Source: an uncultured Leptolyngbyaceae cyanobacterium
GTDB lineage: Bacteria; Cyanobacteriota; Cyanobacteriia; Leptolyngbyales; Leptolyngbyaceae
Direction: 5' to 3'
DNA: 63,768 nucleotides
NCBI GenBank assembly: GCA_938023035.1
Contig: CALIDI010000015.1
Location: forward strand, 1-63,768
Shown here: in pieces, positions 17,254 through 26,122 of the stretch
How positions within the stretch are numbered: the stretch's first letter is position 1
How the letters are laid out: the number at the start of each line of letters is the position of its first letter
The notes under the pieces: model-generated
The model's input: only the letters and a program-made list of their open reading frames with translations
The model's database searches: none
What the model was told of the DNA's origin: nothing
Made by a program: the position numbers and the translations under genes

Positions 17254-17865
17254 CTACTCTTCAGTCTTGCTAGGGCTAATTTCTGGAGGGAGCGATTTTA
17301 GCAAACCTTCAGGAGAGGGGCGGGGTGCAAGTTGGGGCGATCGCCCCGGTTCTGGCATCAGTGGAATCGGGTAAGTATTGCCCGGTTCATCTCCTGGAGT
17401 CTGCACGCCCCCTGGCAGCTTTAAGCTAGGAATGGATTGCTCTGTTTGATTAGCCTCTGCCGGGAGAGTCGCTAGAGCAACGCGATCGCCCCCAAGCTCC
17501 CGCAACAAATCCAACACTTGAATCACTTCGTCATACAACGCATTCCGCGAGGCATTCAATACTAGCAAACCTTCTGGCTGCTGGCGACGATATTCTTGCA
17601 CCAACTGCCGCAACTGCAAGCGGTCAAACAATTGGGGATTTTGATTCACCAATACAAAACCGTTAGAGGTCAGTGTGACCACTAACATTTCCCTAGCAGG
17701 CGTTGTGCCAGTGTGTGCTCGCGGTAAATTCAGCTCAATTCCCTGCTGGCGTGTAAATTGCAGTGCAGCCAAAATAAAGAACGTGAGAATACAAAAAATC
17801 ACGTCCATGAGCGGAATGATTTGAATCTGGGCCTCCTCTGGAGGCGAATCAAGGTGGATTTTCAT
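17254..17865 (-). CDS. ExbD/TolR family biopolymer transport protein
   Basis: ExbD/TolR proteins work with ExbB/TolQ to couple the proton gradient to outer-membrane processes. One transmembrane helix lies at about 15-38 (QIIPLMDVIFCILTFFILAA) with the conserved aspartate at D21. The periplasmic domain (EGLLVLNASRNALYDEVIQVLDLLRELG) runs to about 135. Then comes a 65-residue Pro/Glu-rich tail not typical of ExbD. No exbB neighbour is visible, so its partner must be encoded elsewhere. The next gene downstream of its start region is the DUF928 gene, 83 bases away. Confidence 0.85.
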   Translation of the reverse strand: MKIHLDSPPEEAQIQIIPLMDVIFCILTFFILAALQFTRQQGIELNLPRAHTGTTPAREMLVVTLTSNGFVLVNQNPQLFDRLQLRQLVQEYRRQQPEGLLVLNASRNALYDEVIQVLDLLRELGGDRVALATLPAEANQTEQSIPSLKLPGGVQTPGDEPGNTYPIPLMPEPGRSPQLAPRPSPEGLLKSLPPEISPSKTEE

Positions 17866-17948
17866 TCACAGAAAACTCAACACATTCGCGCCGTCCTACT
17901 CGGTTTAGTGTAACGGCTATTGTGATTGGATGTTATCTGACCATGCCA

Positions 17949-18725
17949 TTAATTTGCCAGAGGTTCATTGGCAATTCGCTCTAACCCTACCGACTTCAAC
18001 AAATCGCGCCAATCAGCCAGAGAACGAGTGCTAGTGGGAGCTTTACGCCGCTCGTTCGCCAAAAAAGCAAGCGCCTCATGCCAGATGCCTGACTCTGCAT
18101 AGAGCGTGGGATAGGTGCCAGAATCCGCCTTTTGAAGGGCTTTAACCAGGGCGGAAGGAGCTTCTGTTCGCTCGACCCAACCCTCAATCGTTGGGTTGCC
18201 ACTGGCTCCCATAGCCGTGTCACACCCCAGCGTGATAAACCAGTGATATTGTTTCCCTACTTGCAGAGCGGGGGCATCTTCCGGTAGCTGATATTCCACA
18301 ACCCCGGCCCGCTCAGGGAGGATAAATGTCTTCTGGTAGACAATTGTGCTGTCATCGTCAGTCAACAGTAAAAACTCTGCCGTTCGAGCAGGAGAACTGG
18401 GTAAGTAGAAAAAGAAACTAGGGCGGTTAGAAAGAGTGAGCGCCACCTCATCCGTGCCGTCCCTATCTTTAGGGGTCAAGGAAGTAATCGATTTTGCCTT
18501 GTCATTGACCGCACAAAAGCCACGAGTTGCCCCCCCAGCAGTGACCGGGGGAGCTTTTTTGCGAGGGGCATTGAATTTAATACTGACGCGATAAGGTGTC
18601 ATGCGCTGAGAAGGGCCAGAGATGGCCTGCGCTTGCACAGGAGCAGAAGCAAACGCCATGGTGGGAACAGATAAAACCAATGACAAGGTAGCAATAATGG
18701 AACAACTTACCTGATTGATAAACAT
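17949..18725 (-). CDS. DUF928 family secreted protein
   Basis: 258 residues with a signal peptide (hydrophobic 8-26, Ala-rich cleavage region near 33). The mature part has the DUF928 hallmarks: GATRG-C near 65-70, PSFFFYLP near 101-108, LPEDAPALQVGKQYHWFITLGC near 150-171 and GWVERTE near 184. DUF928 proteins are common in cyanobacteria and are likely periplasmic; their function is unknown. It is upstream of the ExbD gene in the same direction (83-base gap), so the two may share a transcript. Confidence 0.82.
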   Translation of the reverse strand: MFINQVSCSIIATLSLVLSVPTMAFASAPVQAQAISGPSQRMTPYRVSIKFNAPRKKAPPVTAGGATRGFCAVNDKAKSITSLTPKDRDGTDEVALTLSNRPSFFFYLPSSPARTAEFLLLTDDDSTIVYQKTFILPERAGVVEYQLPEDAPALQVGKQYHWFITLGCDTAMGASGNPTIEGWVERTEAPSALVKALQKADSGTYPTLYAESGIWHEALAFLANERRKAPTSTRSLADWRDLLKSVGLERIANEPLAN

Positions 18726-18950
18726 AAGCCCCTCGCAGAATAGGATTGGGACAGTAACAGTTTGGAATAATGGTGAGAATGAACTTCCAGTAGATACTGA
18801 ACTGCTGATCTCCTATAGTGGCTTAACTTGAGTCAAAGGAGCAACGATACAGGAGGGTTCACACAATTACTCAAAAAGTAGATTCAGACGGATAGATCAA
18901 AATCCCGGATCTTCATAAAGAAAAGTAATTTCATTGCATCAAAATTAACT

Positions 18951-19685
18951 TTAGTTTCCATCTACAGAAATAATAACGACCGTAATGTTATCACGCCCTC
19001 CGTGTTGCTTCGCATCACTTACCAGAGCGGCGGCGGCTTTGTCGCAGGGACGAATGGTTTTTAGTCGTTGCCCAATTAGTTGATCGGGTAATTCCTCGGT
19101 TAGGCCATCGCTGCACAGGAGTAGGCGATCGCCCGATTGCACCTCTACCGGCATTGGCGTAATGTCAGAAGCCTTTAAGTCCTTTCGTCCTAAGCATTGA
19201 GCTAACATATGCCGCCAGGGATGGGTGCGGGCTTGCTCAGGGGTTAAATCTCCCGACTGCACCGCCCGAGATACCCAGGTGTGATCTTCTGTCAACTGCT
19301 CCAGATGATGTCCGCGGAGGCGATATAAGCGAGAATCGCCAACATGCACTTGCCAGGGCTGCTCACGAAAAATCAAAACTACAACCGTTGTGCCCATTTC
19401 TGAGCGCTCAAAATGTTGGCTTTGATCCGCCAAAATTGCTCGGTTTGCTTCCATCAGGGCGTTTTTCAAAAGCTCTGTTGAGGTTTCATCATCAAACCAA
19501 TGGGATTCGAGATAGTAACGAATTGTTTCGGTTGCAATGCGACTGGCTTCTTGACCGCCTGCATGTCCCCCCATCCCATCTGCAACGATAAAAAATCGCC
19601 CCTGGGGTTCATCGACATAGTAGGTATCCTGGTTAACATTTCGGAGTACGCCGACATCCGTTAAACCATTAAAAAGCAGCTTCAT
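18951..19685 (-). CDS. PP2C-type Ser/Thr protein phosphatase (Stp1/IreP family)
   Basis: Metal-dependent phosphatase that removes phosphate from Ser/Thr. The 244 residues keep the metal-binding motifs: DVGVLRNVNQD at 10-20, VADGMGGHAGG at 34-44 (D36), CSDGLTEEL near 190 and the last aspartate in GRDNITVVII near 232. No extra domain or membrane anchor is present. A UbiB-type kinase and a Ser/Thr kinase are encoded on the same strand within 5 kb, which suggests a signalling neighbourhood though not one operon. Confidence 0.9.
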   Translation of the reverse strand: MKLLFNGLTDVGVLRNVNQDTYYVDEPQGRFFIVADGMGGHAGGQEASRIATETIRYYLESHWFDDETSTELLKNALMEANRAILADQSQHFERSEMGTTVVVLIFREQPWQVHVGDSRLYRLRGHHLEQLTEDHTWVSRAVQSGDLTPEQARTHPWRHMLAQCLGRKDLKASDITPMPVEVQSGDRLLLCSDGLTEELPDQLIGQRLKTIRPCDKAAAALVSDAKQHGGRDNITVVIISVDGN

Positions 19686-20074
19686 AGACGCAGGTAAAGG
19701 CAGTACAGATTGGAAGAATAGAACTTAGGTGGGTTCTGAGGAGATGACCAAGCAAAGTGCAAGGTTTGATGGACGTTTGCGTGGCAACATATAGCCCTGT
19801 CGAGCCTACGAAAAAAGCTAGGTAAACCTTAAATGGTTCGCCTAAGGCGATTCACTAGGCAAAGCTAACGAGGCAAAGTCAAAATCTCATGCCGAAGTTT
19901 ACCACTTCAAATTTTCAACGGGTTCGTTTTCGATTGAACGAATCCCCAATCGCCCATCAGCCTTTTCATTCAGCTACTCTTGTAGCAAGCTGCTGACCTG
20001 TTCCCCAACAACCAACCGTGCCTGCACCCTTTTCTATTGTTAACGAAATATTTACTTTCAGCACATTTTTATAG
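19686..20074. other. Intergenic region, no gene
   Basis: It carries the phosphatase promoter. At 19920-19946 a near-perfect inverted repeat GGGTTCGTT/AACGAATCCC with a 7-base loop could end the upstream minus-strand UbiB transcript, but there is no T-run. Nothing else is recognised. Confidence 0.4.
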
Positions 20075-21862
20075 TTAGGGCATCCGATCCGCGCGCTCTA
20101 ACCGTAGGAGCAACCGCAGCAAAGCGACGGTGGCGATGATTGCTGCGATCGCTGGAATTAAAGCCCACAGAGCCTTGCCTGTCGCCAGTAAAATGGTGGC
20201 ACAAAGGGTAAAGGTACACACCAACAGGGTGTAGTTTGTTCCCATATTGACCCCTCCTAAACGGCGGAGAAGGCGGTCGGTCTCGGTTGAGCGCACCCTG
20301 ACCCGCACATCCCCACGCTCTAACTTATCGAGGGCATCTTCAATACGGCGCGGTAATCCCAAAGCAGAGCTACTCACCTGAGCTGCCTGCCGACTCAACT
20401 CACTGAGTAGATTGTTCGCGTCTGTTGTTGGATTTCCTTGACTCATAAGCTGCATTGCAAATGGTTTCGCAACCTCCATAAAGTTAAACTCAGGATCAAG
20501 CCCCTTACCAACCCCTTCCAGCGTTGAAAAGGCTCGCATCACAAAAGTAAAAGTCGCTGGAAACCGAAACGGCTGCCCATAGGCAATTTCATAGAGGTCG
20601 TCACTAATCGCCTCTACAGATTGCGTCTCAAAGGGCTTATCCATAAAGTTATCCAGCATGAATTGGATCGAGCGCCGCACCGGCGCCATATCCCCAGTCG
20701 GTGCTAAAGCACCCAACTCAATTAAAGAAGCAACAACCCGATCCGCATCTTTCTGAGCAATGCCAAAAAAAGTGTCTAGAAGTTTCTCGCGGGTAATGGC
20801 TTTAACCCGCCCCATCATGCCAAAGTCATAAAAAATCAACCCGCCATCGGGGCTAACTGCGAGATTACCAGGATGGGGATCGGCATGGAAAAAGCCATTA
20901 TTCAATAGCTGAATCAGATAGGCCTTTGCACCTAGCTGGGCGAGCAATCGCCGATCCAACCCGGCGGCATCGATCGCCTCGTAGTGGCTAATTTTAATGC
21001 CCGGCAAGTATTCTAACGTGAGGGTACGAGGCGAAGAATAACGCCAGTAAACCCGGGGCACATGCACCCAGTTTTCACCCCGAAAGTTACGGCGAAAGGT
21101 ATCGGCATTGCGGCCTTCATTCAGGTAGTCAATTTCCTCATACAGAATCCGATAACACTCCTCGTAAATGCCCAACCAATCTCGACCTCTTCCCCATTTA
21201 GGATGACGTTGAAAGTAACGAGCAATATCTTTGAGAATAGCCAGATCGATCCGAAATAGCTTTTTCAATCCGGGACGTTGTACCTTAACGACCACTTCTT
21301 CTCCGGAGTGGAGTTGCGCCCGATGCACCTGTCCTAGGCTAGCTGCGGCGATCGGCAGCGGATCAAAGCTCCGATATAGCTCCTGGATGGGTTTACCCAG
21401 ATCCTGTTCAACAATGGCACGAACCTGCTCATAACCAAACGCGGGCACCTTGTCCTGAAGCTTCGACAAGGACTCGACATACTCAGTTGGGAATAAGTCT
21501 GCCCTAGTAGAAAAAAGCTGTCCAACTTTAATAAAGGTTGGCCCCAGATCCAGCAAAGTCTCCCGAATCCACACAGCAAGCCGTTGCCGACGTCTGGTTC
21601 GCTTTTCTTCCGTCATGCCCCCGATATAGCTCCAGGGCTTGTTATAAAGCATTAAAGAATACAGTAATGTGAGGACAAATGCCCAGATATCTATGGAGCG
21701 GCGAAGCTGGGAATAGTTCTCACGGTTCCAGCGATAAGCTTTGCTGTTATGGACAGACGCTTTGCCAGGAGAAGCCTCCGACAAAATAGAATGGCTGCTT
21801 GCGGTTTTTAATGGCACCGCACGAGTTATCTCCGTATCGGAGTTATTAGTTAGAGCAGACAC
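20075..21862 (-). CDS. ABC1/UbiB (AarF) family atypical kinase
   Basis: The family acts in quinone and prenyl-lipid metabolism in plastids and bacteria as ATPases/kinases. Family marks are visible: KVGQLFSTRADLFP (KxGQ) near 112, the Ala-rich loop AAASLGQVHRAQL near 172, the lysine motif VVVKVQRPG near 190, FHADPHPGNLA near 320 and YDFGMMG near 337. Two hydrophobic helices at the C-terminus (about 545-590) anchor it in a membrane. The N-terminal 50 residues are unlike other members. A plastoquinone or tocopherol-related role is inferred from the family only. Confidence 0.88.
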   Translation of the reverse strand: MSALTNNSDTEITRAVPLKTASSHSILSEASPGKASVHNSKAYRWNRENYSQLRRSIDIWAFVLTLLYSLMLYNKPWSYIGGMTEEKRTRRRQRLAVWIRETLLDLGPTFIKVGQLFSTRADLFPTEYVESLSKLQDKVPAFGYEQVRAIVEQDLGKPIQELYRSFDPLPIAAASLGQVHRAQLHSGEEVVVKVQRPGLKKLFRIDLAILKDIARYFQRHPKWGRGRDWLGIYEECYRILYEEIDYLNEGRNADTFRRNFRGENWVHVPRVYWRYSSPRTLTLEYLPGIKISHYEAIDAAGLDRRLLAQLGAKAYLIQLLNNGFFHADPHPGNLAVSPDGGLIFYDFGMMGRVKAITREKLLDTFFGIAQKDADRVVASLIELGALAPTGDMAPVRRSIQFMLDNFMDKPFETQSVEAISDDLYEIAYGQPFRFPATFTFVMRAFSTLEGVGKGLDPEFNFMEVAKPFAMQLMSQGNPTTDANNLLSELSRQAAQVSSSALGLPRRIEDALDKLERGDVRVRVRSTETDRLLRRLGGVNMGTNYTLLVCTFTLCATILLATGKALWALIPAIAAIIATVALLRLLLRLERADRMP

Positions 21863-22045
21863 TCGATTTTTAACTTACTTAACAACTTTCCCTGATCCTA
21901 CCAAAGGTGAATGGCCAGATGCTAGCCATCCATTAGGCATTAACGAGTTTAGAGAATAAGGCAACGGCTAAAACGTTCCATCCAGAACGAACCCTGAGTT
22001 TCTCAAGTTCATGTAAACATGTAAATTTGAATAAATTTGAAATCA

Positions 22046-22369
22046 CTAAAGCTTGCTGCTGCGGTAGCGCTTCAGTTCGGCACGAACCTGGGCAATTTCT
22101 GCCCGTAAGTTATCAATCGTCTCCTGTAAATCGGCTGATTGGGCCGAGCTGGGGGTGCTTGCCGTAGAGCTACCCTGAGTGGCCGCGGCCTCTGCCTGGG
22201 TAGCACGCTCTAACACCTGAGCCGCAAAGTTACGGAGCCGTTCTCGTTGCTCAGCATCAAACTTGCCAACCTCACTCATAACCTCGGCAAAGGTATTTTC
22301 GGCTTGTTCGTAGATGGCCTCTGCTAGGGCACGACCAACAAAAAAAGCACGGAGAAGGGGATTACTCAT
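22046..22369 (-). CDS. Conserved cyanobacterial protein with C-terminal coiled coil
   Basis: 107 residues. The N-terminal half (MSNPLLRAFFVGRALAEAIY, then EQAENTFAEVMSEVGKFDAEQRERLRNF) is strongly conserved in cyanobacteria and I associate it, from memory, with an uncharacterised family (possibly DUF6825). A Ser/Thr/Ala linker follows, then a heptad-rich coiled coil (LQETIDNLRAEIAQVRAELK). No membrane helix. No function proposed. It lies 72 bases downstream of the kinase gene on the same strand. Confidence 0.7.
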   Translation of the reverse strand: MSNPLLRAFFVGRALAEAIYEQAENTFAEVMSEVGKFDAEQRERLRNFAAQVLERATQAEAAATQGSSTASTPSSAQSADLQETIDNLRAEIAQVRAELKRYRSSKL

Positions 22370-22441
22370 AGATGGTTGGGGTTGCTAACATTACTCTCAA
22401 GCATTGCCCCAAATTATAACGTGGTAAGGGTGTGAACTGGC

Positions 22442-24028
22442 TTAAAGAGAAGTATCAGCGTTGCTTTGACTGGGCGACAGATCGCCCACGGGTGGTGTCG
22501 GAGAAGATTCAGGAAAGCTTGGGGTCGAGAGGGGGGGCGCTGGCGGTGGGGCCGATGGTTCCGGGGGAGGGGCCGCAGGGGAAGAAGGGTTGGCAACCTC
22601 TGGAGCGACAGGTGGGATCGGGGTACTCGGCTCCTTTGGAGGAGGCGCAGGAGACCGCCGCGAGGGGGGTAAAGTCAACTCCGGTGCGGATTCTGGGAGC
22701 ACTGGCGGGCGATCGATACGTGGTCGCGGCGGGCGGGACTGAGCGGGCGGCTCGGATGGCTGTGAGCGCAGGGCCGGGGGCACTGGATCGGCTGAAGTGA
22801 TTCTTTTAGGAAAGTCTGGAAGCGGAGGAAATGCTTGCTCAGCATGAAAGATGCTAGACCCGGGGCCGGTTGATCCACTCATTCTGAGGGCGAGGCCGGC
22901 ACTACTGCCGATCGCCCCAGCCAATAGGCCAGTCAAAACCAGGTTGCGCCAGCTCATACGGTGTTTGACGATTTGTGGAGGCTGTTGAGGGTGCGCGACT
23001 CCCCGCGTTGTTGGTCTTGTCTTTGGCGGCATGGGGGCGGGTGCAATCCCATTCGTTGGCATCAATGGTGTGGGAATACTCGCAGCTAGTTGCTCTTGAC
23101 GCTCCGTGGGTGGTAAGGTCACCGATGCTGGGCGATCGCCCACCGAAGTACCATTAGTCGCTTGATTCATCCCAGCGCTCTGCATTAAGGGCCGTTCTGC
23201 TTCGGTACTAGGCAACAGTGAAAACCAAGCCGCAATCGTCTGAGGGCGTTTGGCAGGGTCCAACTCCATCCCTGCTAAAATTGCCCGCTCTAGGGCTAGG
23301 CTCAGGCCTGGCTGAAGCTGGCGGGGGGCAACCAAGGGAGAATATTGTCGCAACAATGCCGCCGTCGGTTTTTGCCCGGTTACCAAAAAATAGAGGCTGG
23401 CCGCTAAGGCATAGACATCGACAGCCGGGGTAATGCGCTGCTCACGTGCTTGTTCCTGGGGGGATCGCACCACCTCAGGGGCAGCATAGTCCCGCAGCGG
23501 AATCGCCCCCGCTCCATACAGTGCCCGCAACATTTCCCGCTGAATCAAGCCATAATCAACCAACACGGCAAAATCTGCCGATACTGGACGAATCAAATTT
23601 TCTGGCTTCACATCCCCATGGGTCACACCCTGCCGATGCAAGGCTGCAAGGACAGAGCCAACCTGCCGCATTTGTCGCAGGGCGTCTGTTTCTGATAAAG
23701 CTCCCTGCTGTTTCACTACCTGGGTCAAGGAGTGGCCCTCAATAAAATCCATGACCACAAAGGGCAAGCCACCCTCTTCAAACAGATCTAACAGGCCCAC
23801 AAAACCGGGATGACGATATGGCACCAGTTGATGCACCTCGGTGACAAAAGCCTGCCGCAGATGGGCAATATCGATGGGTACCCGCTGCTGGAGGTTAATC
23901 GTCTTCAGCACCACTGCTCGGTTGAGGGGGGCTTGCACCGCCTTAACGGTTTTGCTCAAGCCCTGCCCCAAAATGGCTGCAATAGTGTATTTGCCATTTT
24001 GTAATGTGCTGCCTACTGTCAGAGTCAT
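22442..24028 (-). CDS. Membrane-anchored Ser/Thr protein kinase with Pro-rich tail
   Basis: A 528-residue protein with a eukaryotic-type kinase domain at about 14-270. The VAIK lysine is K42 (VVLKTI). The catalytic loop is HGDVKPENL near 138-146, so it is a non-RD kinase (HRD replaced by HGD). The metal motif is DYG instead of DFG. The glycine loop is weak (GQGLSKTV). One transmembrane helix lies near 362-380 (NLVLTGLLAGAIGSSAGLAL). The last 130 residues are extremely Pro/Ser-rich and would be outside. No PASTA domain. The proline-rich end gives strong GC and long frames on the opposite strand that are not genes. Confidence 0.87.
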   Translation of the reverse strand: MTLTVGSTLQNGKYTIAAILGQGLSKTVKAVQAPLNRAVVLKTINLQQRVPIDIAHLRQAFVTEVHQLVPYRHPGFVGLLDLFEEGGLPFVVMDFIEGHSLTQVVKQQGALSETDALRQMRQVGSVLAALHRQGVTHGDVKPENLIRPVSADFAVLVDYGLIQREMLRALYGAGAIPLRDYAAPEVVRSPQEQAREQRITPAVDVYALAASLYFLVTGQKPTAALLRQYSPLVAPRQLQPGLSLALERAILAGMELDPAKRPQTIAAWFSLLPSTEAERPLMQSAGMNQATNGTSVGDRPASVTLPPTERQEQLAASIPTPLMPTNGIAPAPMPPKTRPTTRGVAHPQQPPQIVKHRMSWRNLVLTGLLAGAIGSSAGLALRMSGSTGPGSSIFHAEQAFPPLPDFPKRITSADPVPPALRSQPSEPPAQSRPPRPRIDRPPVLPESAPELTLPPSRRSPAPPPKEPSTPIPPVAPEVANPSSPAAPPPEPSAPPPAPPLSTPSFPESSPTPPVGDLSPSQSNADTSL

Positions 24029-24676
24029 GAAATTTTCAACTCACTCTTTTGATCATGCTAACCCTTCCCCATACTTTTCGAGGGCAGAGAAATGACTCAA
24101 TCAACTTAGCCTTAGTTTAAAGTCCGACAGGATCCTCAATTTAAGCCGTTCAAAAATCTGTCTGCTGCAAAAAAGTAAATGACCGTTAACCGGTGACCAT
24201 GTTCACTAACACCATTAGTGAATCCACTCTGCAAAACATCAAGGGCTGGTAAGGGGGAAACACATTCTTGGCTGAACAGTGCATATCTGGTGTAATACCT
24301 GGAGAGGTGGTGAAATGGCGAGGGTGGCGACCCATCAAAATTTTCTTGATAGAAAATGAGCGTCAAGTCAGCGATCGCGATGGCATCATGAGCACGCAGG
24401 GCGTACATGCAGAGGATACATCTATCATCCTCTATCTTTGCTGCTGCTGTTGCTGCTCAGCCGGAAAACGATCGCCCTAGTTCCGAAAACTAAAGTTACA
24501 CCCTGCGTAATTTTGCTCGATGGGGTAAGGCGATCGCCGGAAATTCAGTAGTTTTTCCCACAGATGGCTCGTTGATTCCCCAAAATGTTAGGGAATGCTG
24601 TGGGTATAAACAAAGGCTCGCAAAGAGCAGGCACCAACGGTAGTTCTTGTCACGTTTGCAGGAGTTTGGGTCAAGT
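24029..24676. other. Intergenic region between kinase and GAF gene
   Basis: Divergent promoters are expected. A hairpin AGAGGAT-acatct-ATCATCCTCT lies near 24411-24436 and is followed by a GCTGCTGCTGTTGCTGCT tract. A 90-codon minus-strand frame here lacks family resemblance and a ribosome binding site, so I do not call it. Confidence 0.4.
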
Positions 24677-26122
24677 ATGGTTAACGCTGACAATAGGCTA
24701 TATTGCCCCCTAGATGGGCTATCGGTTGCGGCACGAGAGAACCGCCGGGCGCAAGCCATAGCTGCTTTGGGGTTACTTGAACTAGGCCATGTGCCAGTCT
24801 TTGACGAAGCCACCCAAACGGCTGCTCATTTTTTAGACATTCCCATCTGCGTGCTGGGGCTGATGGAAGCTGAGCACGAGCGGTTTAAAGCCGCGATTGG
24901 ATTATCTCGCCTGGGCTTAATGAACGAATTAGCGACCACTCGACAATTGCCACGGGGGCAGTCATTTGGCACCCATATCGTAGATAGCGGTCAGGTTTTG
25001 GTCATTGCTGATACCCTGCAACATCCAGCTTTCGCAGACAGCACTTTAACGCATCGCTACGGTATTCGGGCCTATTTGGGAGTTCCTCTGTTAACCTCAG
25101 ATGGCTTATGCATCGGGTCTTTGGCCGTGATTGATCTCGTTCCCCGTGAGTTTACTTGTCGAGATGTTGAGTTTTTGCAGCTTACGGCTCGTTGGGCCAT
25201 TAGCGAACTAGAGCGCCAAGCAACGGTGCATGGGCTTGCCCCATCGCTCCCTACCACACCTAACGCTAGAACCACTCCAGAGAAGAGAGGCGTCAGTTTA
25301 GCCCATCAACTCAGGGTTGATTTGCTTACCCAACTCACCGAAGAACTCCGTACTCCATTGACCTCAGTCATGGGCATGGCCAGCGTTTTAATGCGCGAAA
25401 TCTATGGCCCCCTAACGGGCAAGCAAAAAGAATATCTCGATATCATTCACCAAAGCGGTCAATATTTGTTATCCCTAGTGAATGAGATTTTGGAGTTGTC
25501 AGCACTGAAAGAGGCTACAGATGAACTAAAGCTGACTTCTGTAGACATTGAGATGTTGTGCCAGCAAGCTATCAATACTCTGGAGCAAGCCTGTCAAAGA
25601 CGCGAGCAAAAAATCCGACTTTCTGTAGAACCCGGTCGGCGGGTATGGATGCTTGATCGCAATAAAGTCCGGCAAATGATTTATCATTTGCTCTTTAGTT
25701 TGCTGCTCTCTTCGACAGCAGGGAGTATTCTGCGGCTACATGTGTCGCGCAAGGTCAAGCATCTGAGTATTTCTGTTTGGGTGTCTCATCCTTGGTTAGG
25801 GGAAGGACTCGCTTATGTCAACCAGGCAACTCTAGTGCCAGCAGGGGGCCTAGAAGCAAGTGCTCATGGCTACCTTGAGGGTGAGGAGGCTAACTTTACC
25901 GAATTTGATTGGAAACCGGCTGAGCAAAATCTGACGACACCGGTTTCATCTGAGGAGTTGGAACGGCATTCTCCCTTGGAGGCAGAGCACTCTGCTCTTG
26001 GGATTCAGTTATGTTGTATTCTGGCGGAAATGCACGGGGGCAAGTTAGTGATTCAAAATACGCTGGAGACGGGAACCCGATACGTCATTAGCTTGCCTCA
26101 GGTTATGGATGCAGAGCCATAA
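24677..26122 (+). CDS. GAF-domain protein with degenerate histidine-kinase module
   Basis: About 481 residues. A GAF domain spans about 30-185 (FLDIPICVLGLMEAEHERFK, later YLGVPLLTSDGLCIGSLAVID). A dimerisation region follows at about 215-280, but where kinases have 'SHELRTPL' this protein has LTEELRTPLTSVMG: the phospho-accepting His is replaced by Glu. The N-box asparagine is also missing (QMIYHLLFSLL), and the glycine-rich DxGxG box is not seen, although a final G2-like GIQLCCILAEMHGGKL remains. It is therefore likely a non-catalytic partner or sensor. I recall related cyanobacterial proteins with the same substitution. A TTG ten codons upstream is an alternative start. Confidence 0.82.
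   Translation: MVNADNRLYCPLDGLSVAARENRRAQAIAALGLLELGHVPVFDEATQTAAHFLDIPICVLGLMEAEHERFKAAIGLSRLGLMNELATTRQLPRGQSFGTHIVDSGQVLVIADTLQHPAFADSTLTHRYGIRAYLGVPLLTSDGLCIGSLAVIDLVPREFTCRDVEFLQLTARWAISELERQATVHGLAPSLPTTPNARTTPEKRGVSLAHQLRVDLLTQLTEELRTPLTSVMGMASVLMREIYGPLTGKQKEYLDIIHQSGQYLLSLVNEILELSALKEATDELKLTSVDIEMLCQQAINTLEQACQRREQKIRLSVEPGRRVWMLDRNKVRQMIYHLLFSLLLSSTAGSILRLHVSRKVKHLSISVWVSHPWLGEGLAYVNQATLVPAGGLEASAHGYLEGEEANFTEFDWKPAEQNLTTPVSSEELERHSPLEAEHSALGIQLCCILAEMHGGKLVIQNTLETGTRYVISLPQVMDAEP

Noticed and set aside
22432-23745. Several plus-strand frames opposite the Ser/Thr kinase gene
   Set aside because: They result from the Pro-rich, GC-rich tail of the kinase read in antisense.
24136-24408. 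90-codon minus-strand frame in the intergenic region
   Set aside because: No ribosome binding site, no recognisable features; kept as non-coding.
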